From the NCBI GenBank assembly GCA_038373865.1, contig JAXGGA010001111.1:104936-168935 (forward strand): 64,000 nt of DNA, written 5' to 3'. Below are positions 35,191 to 47,600 of this stretch, one piece after another (the stretch's first letter is position 1; every line of letters begins with the position of its first letter). The notes under the pieces were generated by a model. The model did not search any database, was not told the DNA's origin, and worked only from the letters and a program-made list of their open reading frames with translations. The stretch is from Uloborus plumipes (taxonomy: Eukaryota > Arthropoda > Arachnida > Araneae > Uloboridae). Both the position numbers and the translations under genes were made by a program.

Positions 35191-35723
35191 TGCGGGAGAA
35201 GTGGGCCTAAATATAAAGAAAATTATATTTAATATAAATTCTTTCTTTATGCGGCATTCATTATGCGGTGTTCTTTATGCGGCATTATTTCGTTTTCATT
35301 CTGCAATGCATCTGTCATTTTTAACTACTATGATTTTTATTTTCCAGCACTGCACAAGGATTTTATTAATGTTCTTTCACTTACTTCACAATCAAGATGT
35401 TCAGTTATTCCAACGCTACAGTCTTAAATCACAGTCAATATTGCAGAACAGTCATCCAGTTCAAAAACGAAAACATTTCATCACCGCTCACCGACTGCCA
35501 CCATATTCTGTTTGTCTAGTGATGAATAACCACAGACACAGTTTGCTAGACTTTAATTAACATCTAAAATAGGGGCCACAACACATTTAACATAAACACT
35601 TCACGCAGATCTATATTAAGACATTATTAGCATCCACTGATGACATGATGCGAAGCGTTTCACAATCGTTGTTTTGTTCTTCTCTTGTGAGCTCCGAACA
35701 CGGTTACAGTTAATCCCCTAAAA

Positions 35724-38517
35724 CAGAGCTTCTTAAACTTTTGTCATTCACGACCCCATTTATGATGGCGAGTTTCTTGACGGTCCCATACAAATATAAA
35801 AGAAAAATAAATTTGTATTTTATGATGATTTATTTATTAGGTAACAATATACATATTCATATGAAAATATATGTTTAGAATTCATTTTGAAACATACAAA
35901 AATCTAAAATTAAAAATTGCACAAAAAATTATAAAACTGTATTTATTATAGTTTCAAAAATAAAAGTGGATTCTGACCATCTTAATTCTCTCGAATATAT
36001 TCAAGTAGTTGCGTGGTAAGTATTAAATTAAAGTATAAGTAAGAAATTTAATGGGATGGATGTGCCTGTTTTTATTGCATAACAAATCAAATCTTGGTGG
36101 AATGTTTGAAACTGCTGGACATAATGACCTCTTCAACATTTTTTAACGCTGAACGATATTGGGATTTAATATGTGTTAAAGCTGAGAAAGTAACTTCACA
36201 TAAATATGTGGTGTTGAATGGCAGAAGTACATTTAACGCCATATCAGCGATTGTGGGAAATTCAGTTCTAGTTCTGATCCAGAATTCAGTCAAGGGCTTT
36301 TTTTGAAATTGTAGTTTTAAATTTGAGTCACTCGAAAGCTCAGCAAATTCCTCTTGAGCTTGAAGTGGCAGGTGATCAATCTCACTTAAGCCAATACAAA
36401 ACGGCTTCTGAATCCAAACTATTTTTAGAAATCAATATTTAATTTAAAATATGTCCGGAACTGCATTTCTAGCGCTTTTAAGTGATCTACAATAATTTTT
36501 GCAATAAAAGTTTTACAATGAATTTTCTCGATTACAAAATTGTCGACACTGGAAGACATTTCGAACGAATTTTTTTCGACCCTACTTTTCCAAATGTTGA
36601 TTTTTTTAATAAAACTTTCAATTTTATCATTCGAAGTAAATATATCGCAATATTTTCCTTGAAGAGACAAGTTGAGATCGTTTAACTTCGCAAAAATATC
36701 TGACAAATAACACAGCTTGGATAGCCATAAGTCATTTTGAAAAAAGCAAGTTCACATTTTGGTTTGGTTAAAAATATTTCGATCTCGTCCTGTAATAACA
36801 ATAATCTTCTTAAACTTTGACCTCTTGACAACCATCTTACTTCTGCATGTAATAACAAAGTTGTGTAGTTGGAATCCGTATCCTTACAGAGATTTGAAAA
36901 TAAGCGACAGTTAAGGGCGCAGCTCTTAATAAAATTTATGATCTATCTTAACAGCATCCTGAAGCACATCGTTCAATTCTGGTGCTAATTTTTTTGCTGC
37001 AAGAGCCTCTCGGTGAATGAGGCAGTGAGTAAAAGGTATATGATCATAATGAGCAGCTTGAAAAAATGATTTAAAACCAATATTTTTGCCCGTCATCGCT
37101 CTTGCACCATCTGTGCATATTCCACAGCAATTTTTCCATTCTAAACCTTCTGCTTTTAAAAATTCGTCAACATTACAATAATATATGTCTTTTCCTGTAG
37201 TATGGTCTTCCATAGGACGACAAAATAACAATTCTTCCTCCACGCTTTCTTTATAAACGTACATGACATATACTAACAACTGAGCCAATTTAGTAATATC
37301 AGTTGTTTCTTCCAACTGAATTGAAAATTTTGGGCTTTCTTTAATTCTTGTAATAAGTTTTATTAATTGATCCTTGTTAATATCAGAAATTCTATTCGAG
37401 ACAGTGTCCTTCGACAAAGGAATTTTTCGAATATCATCGCCATATTTTCTTCCATGTAGTATTTCTACCATTTTAATAGCAGCAGGTAACACAAGATCTT
37501 CTCATGGATGATCATGGTGAACGGCTTTTTATTTTTAGGAATACAGTATGAAACTTCATATGACGCTAGTAAATATTTTTCATTAACAGTTACAAGTTTT
37601 TCAAAGATTTCTTTTCTTTATTTAAAGATTTAAACAGTCTTTCAAAATATTCTTTTGGTTTATTGACGTACGAAACATGCTTTGATTCAAGATGTCTTTT
37701 TAATTTTGATGGTTTCATACTCTCTGAAGCCAATAATTCATGGCAGATCAAACAAAGAGGTTGTTCATTACCCTCACAATTTTGAAATGTAAAGCCAAAT
37801 TGAAGAAAAGACTCATCATATTTTCTTTTTCGCACATTAGATGCCTGTTTTCCAATACTTTGTCTTGCCTGAGAAGAGTTTGTAGCATTACCATTCTTAT
37901 TTAAGTTCAGCCATTTATCCATGGCCAAAAATTATTTTGATCCTAATTCACATTACAGTCAGTGTAGGCTTGTTTACACAAGCGTTTTAGTCAATGCGAG
38001 GAGTTACGGTCGCAGAGGAGATAGCAGTCGGTGGAGATTCGCGATTGTAACCAAATGCTCGCCCTCTAGTGGCCCCAAAGAGGAACTAAAAATTCCCTGC
38101 TTCTTTACCATAGTCCCCATTGATTGAAATGGTAAATAGTTATTCAGTTATGAATCTGGAACGACCCGAACCATCCACAAAATTAAAGATTATCATAAGA
38201 TTTAATTTGTTTTCCATTCACATAGGATTTCCCGTTGCAAATATGCGAGTAAACAAACACTAGCCAGAACAGAAACGCACATGTCCACCTCAGTACAGCG
38301 CCATCTATCGATGATTTCAAACACGAATAGCTCAAAACCTTCAACAAATGCGCGTGTCTAGAAGCTGCAAGTCCACTGTATTCCGCCAACTCTAGTCATG
38401 TTATAAAATGGTATATATATATTATATATAAATATTTGACATTAAAATATCTCGCGACCCCAGAATTTTGCTACGTGACCCCAAATGGGGTCGCAGCCCA
38501 TAGTTTAAGAAGCCCTG
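35724..38517 (-). mobile_element. hAT (Buster/ZBED-like) transposon inside the LTR
   Basis: The 2794-bp element starts CAGAGCTTCTTAAACT and ends AGTTTAAGAAGCCCTG, with an exact 8-bp duplication CCCTAAAA (35716-35723 and 38518-38525). Inside, on the - strand, is a near-complete but broken hAT transposase with a BED finger. It is the only hAT here with recognisable transposase. Confidence 0.95.
36087..37922 (-). pseudogene. hAT transposase (ZBED5-like), frameshifted
   Basis: The N-terminal frame (37590-37922) has a BED-type zinc finger: CLICHELL...KLKRHLESKH. After a frameshift near 37600 and another near 37500, the middle frame (36926-37492) shows the RNase H-like core: IQLEETTDITKLAQLLVYV, a GICTDGARAMTG block and THCLIHREAL. 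Further frames at 36425-36706 and 36087-36293 carry the C-terminal hATC dimerisation region (LLPFNTTYLCEVTFSAL). At least three breaks separate the parts, so it is inactive. Confidence 0.85.
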
Positions 38518-38592
38518 CCCTAAAACATAGTTACAGTTAGTCCGTTATTACACAAAAACATTAACTATATTCCCATAGAAATCTGTTACAGA

Positions 38593-38813
38593 CATAGTAC
38601 CTTATAGTAGTATTGGCACACATAGTACCCCCACAGCCCCCACGGCACAGGGGGTCGCACAAGTTTTGAGGGTGCAAGATCCAGAAAATAGCCTAATGAG
38701 TTACACTCAAAATATGTTTTATAGTTAAATGTAATTTTCTTCTGGAGGAGGGGGGAGGGAGGTGCACTTATAAATCTTGGGGGAGAGCGTACCTAGGTCT
38801 ATGTACACTACTG
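38593..38813. mobile_element. 221-bp hAT-like MITE
   Basis: An 8-bp duplication GTTACAGA flanks it (38585-38592 and 38814-38821). Left end CATAGTACC, right end complement CAGTAGTGTACATAG; the ends are only loosely inverted. It carries CCCCC and GGGGG runs. Confidence 0.6.
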
Positions 38814-39106
38814 GTTACAGACAGAAAAAGTACAGCCAATTAATTGTACTTCAAGATGAGAGTAAATAAATTTAAAAATAACTTTCAAATCCCCTTGCCA
38901 TCCAAAAGGAAGATAAAAGGAACAAGTGCAACTTATAGTCAATGATATTCAAAATTTTAACTTTTAAATTTACTTTGAAAGTTCAAAACTTAGTGAACTC
39001 AGCTATGCGTTTGGAAGCTCAAAACTTCTACATTTATGTATATAAAAATAGATGGATGTATATATATATTTGTTTGTATGTTTGTTCCTTATGCAAATCC
39101 AGTTTT

Positions 39107-39127
39107 GGCCCCCGTTGAGAACCACTG
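39107..39127. mobile_element. Isolated hAT-type right end
   Basis: GCCCCCGTTGAGAACCACTG has the complement CAGTGGTTCTCAACGG, a common hAT terminus. No matching left end was found nearby. The surrounding stretch 38822-39570 shows no gene. Confidence 0.45.
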
Positions 39128-39570
39128 GTCTAAACGATGATGTTCACTCTTTTCGCCTAAAAATCACCAAAAATAAGAAGATTATTCAAGAAACAATAGA
39201 AACGGCTACTGTGTTGTAGAGTGGAATGAGCGTAGCAGCTGGCTGTAGACTTTTATATCTCCAGCTGCTTTAGCAACGCCCACAAGAATACGTAACTCAT
39301 CTCAGTGACATCAGCACCATAGTGCCACTATATCACAACCAAATGTCCAGGTTTTATGCGATATTTTCCGAGAAATGTGTAAAAATGCTTTCCATTTCTT
39401 AATTTTGTCCACCAATGTATATATAGATATATATACACACATTTGCAACTTAGCTTTTCCTTTCATTGTTGTTGTTATCTTGTGCCAGTCAAGCTGGCAA
39501 TTTGGGGCTTCTTCAATTCTTCCACTGTATTTTATTTTTGTGTGAAATCCGACTTACACATTACACACAC

Positions 39571-41290
39571 CAGCGGGTGACCGAGCTCCGCTCGAGGAAA
39601 ACAGGTATCGAAGCTAACTCGAAGATTTAAATTTTCAATTGTGATTTATCAAAACAATACATGCCATAAGAAAATTTGTGAAACCATTGGTAAAAAGATA
39701 ACCGGTTAAAGTGTGCACCATTGTAAACTATTCTAAACAAAGTTAGAGTTTGGAAAGGGAACTATTCCATACAAAGATTAAGTTTGAAAAGTCATAGGAA
39801 ATAAAATGTAATTGATAATAAAAAAAAAAACTATACAATTAAAGAAATGGTACAAAGTGAGCAGTGTAAAGATTGAAGTGTGTTGAAGTTCAATATTTTT
39901 GACAAATTTATTTAGAAAAACTAAACCTCGTGATTCTTCGTAGCCAAAAACCCCAGACCCCCAAGTTTACCGGAGTTAATTCACTCTGGGGCGATTTTTG
40001 ACTTTGCAACCATTCCTCGTATTACCCCTAACGTGTACCAGGGGACCGAGCCCGCTCGGTTAAAAAAAAAAGGTTTGTAAACTCGTGTTTTTTTCTAAAG
40101 AGCGAAGTACTTATTTAGATAAACTTGAAAAGCATTTTTGAGCCTTTGGTTGCAATTACGCATTCAAAACTGCCGTAATTTATTTTAAAAATCACAACCC
40201 TATTTAATCCATGCTCACCGTAAAATCACACCTAGTTTCATTTCATTTGGCGCCGAAGGCGTGGGAGGGTTTGATGCGAATGGATGCAGAGTCTCTGTTC
40301 TCCAGTACACATTTGGTTCCAGTTGGTTTTGACTTTCACTTCACTTCACACTCCAGGTCCCCCCCCCCCCCTGTACATACAACAACTCGCTTTTTAACTG
40401 GGATGGGGCCCTGAAGAGTGCTCTGTTCATTTTTAACCAGGCCCAAGGGCCGAGTAAACCCTTGGCCCAGCGCACCCCAGATTTTTCGTTTCACTTGGAG
40501 GATTTTGTGACCACGAACATTTTTAACGTCCCCCAGCAACCATTAATGAAGACGGTGGATCTTTGATCGGCGGCTAAATGATCGACCCGAGACCCCACGG
40601 TTACGAGTCCGACGACTAACCGATTGGACAACCGCAGTCTCAGGCCCCTATATAGACGAGTCGACGCATCAAGATTACTACTTAGGATCCAGCTCGTGTG
40701 TGAGGATTGTCTTTTCTGGCCAGTTATCGCTTTTTGGTAACTTTTTACGTAAATGAACAAAGCTTGGCAATGTCCCAAAACTTTGCTCTGGTAACCCCAA
40801 TTCCTCAACAATGAAAAATGAAAGTGAAAGTTAATAAGTTGGATCCAAAGTGGTGAAACATAAGCTTGATGCGTCGGCCTGTCTATATAGCGGCTCTACC
40901 GCTGCCCATACCCAATTCTAACTTTATTTTGATCGATCTCTTTTAAATTTCAAAAACAATAACAATTCTAACATGTTGCCAAAAATTATTTGCCAAATAC
41001 CATAAAAACATAAATTTACGCTGATGTGATTAAATATGAAATCCATTGTTAAAACGTGGTTGCTATGAAACAGTAACAATTCGAGTAATCATAAAGAAAA
41101 TGTCATAGTAAGAAATCTTCTCAAACTTTTAATGAATCTTATCTGTAACTTCGAACTGTTTGACCGTAGCGCTTCAAAACCGGCGCCAATCGATTCCTCG
41201 TGGCCAAAAACCCCAGACCCCCAAGTTTACCTGAGTTTATTAATCCTGGGGCGATTTTCGACTTGGCAACCATCTCTCGTATTATAGTAT
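39571..41290 (+). repeat. Interspersed repeat family Y, copy 2, with repeated end block
   Basis: The part 40042-41130 matches copy 1 (13203-14170). A block of roughly 95 bases (GCCAAAAACCCCAGACCCCC to CTCGTATTA) occurs twice in the same orientation, near 39940-40025 and 41195-41285, on either side. The left edge has GCGGGTGACCGAGCTCCGCT, similar to the ACCGAGCCCGCTCGG at the start of copy 1. This suggests a head-to-tail pair or an element with direct terminal repeats. Confidence 0.55.
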
Positions 41291-41480
41291 AGGATATACC
41301 ACAGAGACTGGTTTATAGGGTGGGCATTCATTCACAGCACAACAACACATTCATACAAAGAAAGGACAAGGATAGAGGAGAGAAAGTACATCCATATCTG
41401 AGCCGGGATTCAAACCCGAGACCACACCATCCGGGTCATACTTTTCTGAGCTCTAGACAAGGTAGCCAGTGCCTTTTCTT
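41290..41480 (-). mobile_element. tRNA-derived SINE
   Basis: On the - strand a tRNA-like head includes TAGAGCTCAGAAAAG (A-box-like) and GGGTTTGAATCCCGGCTC (B box, T-arm). It is followed by an unrelated body (GGATGTACTTTCTCTCC, AATGCCCACCCTATAAACC). The head does not fold as an intact tRNA. Confidence 0.6.
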
Positions 41481-42229
41481 CTGTTCCCTTTATATGATGA
41501 GTTTCACACTGAATAGAGCAAATATTTGTTTCTAGCATTTGAGCTGAGAATGTTTTTTTTTTTTTTTTTTACTATTTCTCTCTTTCTGGTTTCACTAACA
41601 TGAAAAGGTTGTTCTTTTCTTAATTTAATGTGCATTTTTTACACCAATCTGAATCGTTGTATGCTTAAATTAAAATATATATGTGCATCTGCATTTATGT
41701 TGGGTCAATTTTTGCTGGGCTAAAGAAATGAAAATCTTACTTTTGGTCTAGCATTCATACAAGTTGTTCATTTTAACTTAGGCAAAAAGTAACTCATTTG
41801 TAATTTCTGCTGTTTCCTTTTATACTTGGGGCTTAAAATTTTAAAGTGAATTTTTTATGATATACCTTTCTATGTTTTGTGTAATTTTAGTGTGTATTGA
41901 ATCGATTGTCATTTTATACTTGTTATATTTTAAAGCAATTGAAAATTATCTTATAAAATGTATACAATTTATCATTTTTTTCAAGAAAAACTGTGTTCAT
42001 TTTAATTTTTTACCACAATATTTGTCCTTTGAAAATATTTTTTAAGGTGAATCTCATTTTATTCTGTAATGTAAAACAGGTACTTAGAGATGATTTCAGA
42101 AAGAAAATATTTTGTAACTCAATATAGTAGATTATAAGTATTGCTAAGCCGCAACAATCATAGCACAGAAATACTTACCATTGTTGTACTTACCATTTGG
42201 CTTTTCATCGGTTTAAAGAAACTGGTCTC

Positions 42230-43085
42230 TACACAGATGGGCTACAGTACTGTGAGGCAAGGCGTAATTTTAAGTATTTGGTACAGATTCAAAAAAGTGA
42301 AATGGAACAAAGGCTAACAGATAACAAAGGGGTTTTTTGCTTACGCTAATTCTAGGAAAGTTCAAAATAGTCAAATTGGGTCACTGGTTGATGTGCATGG
42401 CAATTTAATTCATAACGATAGGGATATTGCTAATGTTATAAATGACTTTTTTCCAGTGATTTTAACGATAACTGTATCTCAACAGTTGACACAAGCAATT
42501 CACAAGCTACTATACAGCTTGAGGATTTTGTTTTTTCCGGGGAGGATGTTTTACTTCATTTAAAAAAAAATAAAGCAACTAAATTTACAGGGCCAGATAT
42601 TATATTTATCCAAAAATTCTAGTTGAATATGCAGATAAATTAGTAGATATTATTGTAAAAATTTTCAATGCTTCATATAACTCAGGGACAGTTCCAGAGG
42701 ACTGGAAACTGAGTAACATTACGCTGCTCTTCAAGAAAGGGTCTAGAAGTAATGCAGGAAAGTTTAGACCTGTGAGTCTTACTTTAGTGGTTTATAAAAT
42801 TTTTGAAACATTGATCAAAATTAAGATTATGAATTTTTTGGAAAATAATGGTCTGTTGACTAGTTTGCAGTGTGGTTTCAGGAAAGGTAAATCATGTGCT
42901 ACTAATTTATTACATTTTTATGACAAGATTACCATGGCTGTAGACAACAAAAAGTGTGTACAGATGTTGTTTACATTGATTTTCAAAAAGCTTTCGATAA
43001 GGTACCGCATGTCGCACTACTCAGTAAAATAGCTGATATAGGAACAGAAGGTAAAATTTTAGTTTGGGTAAGGAATTGGCTGGTA
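42230..43085 (+). pseudogene. CR1-like LINE reverse transcriptase fragment
   Basis: Broken frames read as the N-terminal half of a non-LTR reverse transcriptase: VHGNLIHNDRDIANVINDFF, a KNKATKFTGPD block, VPEDWKLSNITLLFKKGSR, KFRPVSLT, and GLLTSLQCGFRKGKSCATNL. A frameshift near 42965 precedes YIDFQKAFDKVPH. The YxDD box is not reached: similarity stops near 43085. The style is CR1/Jockey-like. Confidence 0.85.
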
Positions 43086-43149
43086 ATATTCTGGCTGTGC
43101 AGTGCTTGTGCGGCCTTGATGTAACATCCTTTATGTCCTACATGTTACA

Positions 43150-43715
43150 TGCTCAGTTATCGGCACTTTTGGTTTCGAAAAAGAAAAACTATACTTTGAG
43201 TATTATGTTTTGAATATTTACTGTGCTTTTTTACAAAGTATTTTTTTACTTTGCTGTGATTTATGCATCAATGTTGCGTCTAATCAAAATGCTATTTTCG
43301 ATGAAGCTAATTGTTTTTACTGTCTTATTTCTATAATTGTTAGATATATATTTGGCTTAAAACGTGCAATTTTTTGAAAATAGATGTCCGATTTGATGAT
43401 GGAATTTTTATATTTGCTTTCTGAATAAAATGCTCAGTGTTTTTAATGTCAAAAATGAAAAGATATATACTTTAAGTAGTTTTTTAATTTTTACCGTGCT
43501 TCTTTCTACAAAGTGTTATTTTAGTGTGCTATAATTGTATTTGCATGCCTTATTGTATCATCAAAATTCTATTTTCAATGTGGATAAATATTTTTTATGC
43601 CCTATTTATTAATTGTTAGACATTGTTTTATAATCATGCATTTATCAAAAATGTTAGTTTGATTTGATGATTACTGTTTTGGATTTGCTTTTTGAATAAA
43701 ATATTTTCATTGTTT
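43150..43715. repeat. Imperfect tandem repeat, unit about 270 bp
   Basis: Landmarks recur about 270 bases apart: TTTGCTTTCTGAATAAAAT near 43413 and TTTGCTTTTTGAATAAAAT near 43684, and AATTGTTAGATAT versus AATTGTTAGACAT. It directly follows the LINE fragment. The rest of the stretch to 44339 shows nothing I recognise. Confidence 0.5.
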
Positions 43716-44339
43716 TGAGTTTGAAATTACCTTATTTATTTTTTAAGCAAAACTTTTCAATAAATATTATTATATATTTATTGAAAACTTCGAATTTAGA
43801 AAAAACACAAAGTCGGTCTAAACTTTACAAATTTTTACAGGCCGCCATTTTTGGGAAAAAGGAAAAATATGTGTCTTCTGAAATCTTTAGAAGAATCCAC
43901 CATAAAAATTTTAGCAAAATCAAAAATGGTGTATATCCGGACATCTGATTTCTGCCCAGTTCTTATAAAATAAAGTCCCTAACAAAATAAATGCGTCGTA
44001 ACTTTCACCAAAACAGCAAGATTCCTAAAAATGGGTAATTAAATGTAAAAGATTTTAAAACCTGGCCTAACTATGGAAAGTTTTTGTGAATTGGTTGCTT
44101 TGGGAAAACCAGTTATAGAATGTTTAAAATATTTGCATAAGTAGCCCCCCAACTCGGATCATGTTGTAGTACAAGTTCGCTGCAAATCACAAAAATAACT
44201 TTTCACATATCCATTATGATTTATTCACATTTCCATAATGATATATTACAATGTCTGTCAGTGATATAATACATGTTATTGTTGAAGTTATTTTTACAAT
44301 ATAAATAGAAAAAGGTGATTCAAAAGAGAAAAAATTGTT

Positions 44340-44656
44340 TCAATTTTTATTGCATACAGCATTCCGAGCTCTTGCTAATCGGAGAAGAGTTTTTGCACGT
44401 TTCTGATTGTATTGTCGCACGAATGAGCTGCGATGTATTGTTAATCTGCTTTCCCTGCGACTTCCAGTTAGGCGGGTGTTTCCCATCAGTATGTATTCTT
44501 TGCCACGTCGCAGCTTAGGACACTGGCACATATCCAGTGTCCACAAGAATTCTCTTGGTGATATTGGTATCGTATTTTTGAATGATTGAATGACTTGCAC
44601 TTCATAGCGTAGGCTTTGCTGTTCCTTCTCCTTTCGAAGAACAGATACTCGAAGAA
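44340..44656 (-). CDS. ADAMTSL5: ADAMTSL5-like terminal exon (NTR domain)
   Basis: The exon follows a CTGTTTCCAG acceptor and completes the codon left by the previous exon, giving SSEFVLRVSVL. About 105 residues cover most of an NTR domain: YEVQVIQSFKN, a CQCP pair (MCQCPKL), KEYILMGNTRL, and a basic end (KRAKTLLRLARARN), then TGA at 44342. Cysteines CPPC and FC in the preceding exon and CQC here are those expected for NTR disulphides. Confidence 0.9.
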
Positions 44657-47600
44657 CTGGAAACAGAAACATATAAATATTTTTTAAGGAAGATAAAATT
44701 TAATAGTCAAAATAGTAGTAGAATACTTATGAATTGTAAAACAGTTTCTCGACATGTGGTAAGTACAACTTCGAAGCACTTGATCTTTTTTTAATTAAAG
44801 TGAACAAAATTCGTATAATGTTTATTTCAGGATTCGCCGATAGATATCAGCAATGATGTGAAATATACCCAGTGGGAAGGAATTTGAAAAATGGGAATAT
44901 TCCCAGGAATATTTCATTGACCATTTTACCTTCCCAAAAATTGGAGATTTATGGGAATTTTCAAAAATCCTGAGTTTTTTACTCTTTAATGCTTATTTAG
45001 ATTTTAGGTGCTTTAAATAATAATTGGTGAAAAAGACAAAGTTGTTACAAGGCCACTAGTGTGGTGGATAGGGTTGAAAGGTACCTAAGGCTTAGCAGAT
45101 GTGACAATTAGTATTTTTAGTGTCTGCAGCCACAGAATGTACGTACACTTAGTACATTCTAATGGATGCACTCTTAAAAGACGAACCCTCTGTTATTAGC
45201 TAGCAACCATGCTCAATTGGCTTTCATACAATTGTAAACTGATGAATAATAATTTTAAAAAAACCCTGAAGAAGTCATAGAGCCAGTTATTGTAGAGGAT
45301 CAAAGGAAGATAATCTAACGGCCAATCCAGAATTTTTGTCTTCCTACCAAATTTTGCGAAAGAGTACATCAACATTCTATTGCAAAAGACCCAGCCTACA
45401 CCCCTTCCCTCCTACACACACAGACTTTTGATTTTTCAATGGACATTCTAATATTTTTGAAAGAAACTGAAGTTTTAATTCAATAAGTGCAATGTCTTGG
45501 ACTATAAAAAAAATGTTGGGGGAGGGGGGGGCGTCATAAAGAGTACGAAAAATACCATTGTGTGTGTGTATTTTTGCTCAATAGGCTTTGTACTGTATAC
45601 TATTCTGGAAATGACCAGAAAAATAGCAGCCCAAAAACTGATGCTAAAAGATTGCATTAAAATTTTGTAATTGCACTTTGGTGAAACACTGCTGAAAATA
45701 TTTTGAAATGCTACGATAAAGTTGTTACTCATGGGGTGTTCACATTATGAATCTTCTTAGCGTTCTATTTTATGGGTACAAATTTCGGTTTAAAACTAGA
45801 ATTTTTTAATGTTATTTTTGTGAATTTTTATAAAGATGCTGATTTTATAACTTTATTTTTGTGAAAGTACCGATTTTAAAACATAATTTTTGTGAAGTTA
45901 TCGAAAAACTTCAGAAAAATAAGTATTGGCCCCTGCAATCTGTAGATGACATATGTAATTTTATATGTCATTACTTGTTCTTTTTATGTTTCTTCTAGCT
46001 TTCATTAGTTACTTAAGAGTTTTAGTTGTCACTAATTCTTATTTCTTCATACCTTCTTTAATTTTTTGAAAAGAAGTTTTTGAATTTTTTTAGTCGAATC
46101 ATGATGATATTAGAGACTATTATTTAGCAGTTATTTGCTCTGTAATATAATAAAAAGTTTTTTCAACTATTTATGTCATACATTCTAACTTCCCATAAAT
46201 TCCCGGAAGTATATGACTATTGGAATATTTCCGGAAACATTCCCTGGGAATATTTTCTCGAGTATAAATTCCCAGGAATTTCACATCACTAGATTTTAGT
46301 GACATATATCGGATCCGATATTTATTTTGAAAATATGATATTTTTATATTTTAGATATTTATTTTTAGAACTACAATATTTTCAATATAAAAATTATCTT
46401 ACTCATATTATTATTGTTCATTTATTATTGAAAATAATGATGCGTTAATGTATCAGTAATATATAATAAAGTGATATAATATTCCATTTTTAATTATATA
46501 TTCATAGAGTTATTTGTAAATTGTAAGAATTTAAATATAGATTAAAAGTGTCTAGTTCATCAATAACAAACCTCAATCTATACTACTTCCTGCTTTTGCT
46601 GAGAATGACAATGACCCATATAGTACTTGAATCAGGCTCATCATTTAGGGGGGCAGGGGGGAGTCATTTGCCCCTCCCCCTAGCTTTGAGAAATCAATGT
46701 ATTTACAAATAAGTGGGCGTGGTTTTTGTTGTTTTTTGGTGAAATTGCATTGTGTTTTTACCCTTTGCTCCCCCCCCCTGGAAAAACTTGAAATCACGTC
46801 CCTGACTTGAATGAAAAAAATCACCAATTGATCATTCAGTGAGATGTGTCAATTTATTGATCAGTGAATAATGTGCACAAAAATTAGATTTTTTAAAACT
46901 CCTTACAGTTATTAAATAAATATTTCCTTTTGTCAATCAAATCTCACCTCAATGATTTCAACCATAGATTTGAAGGGAGCCTATAAAAATAGCTCAACTG
47001 GCATCTCTCCATTAAAGAAATTTTTTTAAAAGCAATTTTGTGTTCCATTCGCTTTGTGATTAGTAGACAGTGAGTCGCCTGATCCATAGCAATTGCTTGA
47101 AATACTTTCTGAATTATAGCTGTTGTGTTAACTCATAATAATTTTGGAAAATGTCTTTCAGAAATGGTTTTTCTCAATGACTTCTATGCATCTAAATTTT
47201 TTTTAAACATACGTTTAAAACTCAATTGTCACACAGATAAAAGATCAAAAGGCAAAAATTCACGACCAAACAAGAAGTTTGCAATTATATTCACTTCCTA
47301 TTAATTTTTCCGTTCACAGTCAATATAAAATCTATAGTTTTAAAAGAGAACAGTTTTTTTTTGAGAATAGTTTTATAGAGTAAGGAAACTGAAAAATACG
47401 AAGTAGGAACTCTGAATGATTCTGGGAGTATCTAAAGTTTGCGTAGGTCAAACAAAGACGTGAGAAAAAGAAACACACAATCAATCGTTGGGCTTGGCCG
47501 GGATTTGAACCCGGGACCTCTCGCACCCGAAGCGAGAATCATACCCCTAGACCACCAAGCCACCTGTTGTCAAGAAACATTTTACCGATCTAGTACGTAA

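Larger units (their letters stand above)
32551..38554 (-). mobile_element. Ty3/gypsy-like LTR retrotransposon, internally deleted, with nested insertions
   Basis: LTRs at 32551-32918 and 35504-38554 are both about 250-260 bp once insertions are removed. They start TG and end CA (one start is TA by mutation), and AAAAC flanks both sides (32546-32550 and 38555-38559). The element reads on the - strand: a TGG-starting primer-binding-site position directly follows the 5' LTR, then gag-like, protease-like, RNase H and integrase-zinc-finger remnants, and a polypurine tract before the 3' LTR. Most of reverse transcriptase and the integrase core are missing and several frames are broken. It is a dead copy. 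Confidence 0.85.
35504..38554 (-). repeat. 5' LTR of the LTR element, split by a hAT element
   Basis: LTR sequence runs 35504-35723 and resumes at 38526-38554; between them is a complete hAT element with its target duplication. Removing the insert gives a 249-bp LTR that aligns with the other one. Confidence 0.85.

Noticed and set aside
41401..41475. Second tRNA gene
   Set aside because: Only the T-arm and a weak A box are present; acceptor and anticodon stems do not pair, so it is a SINE head.
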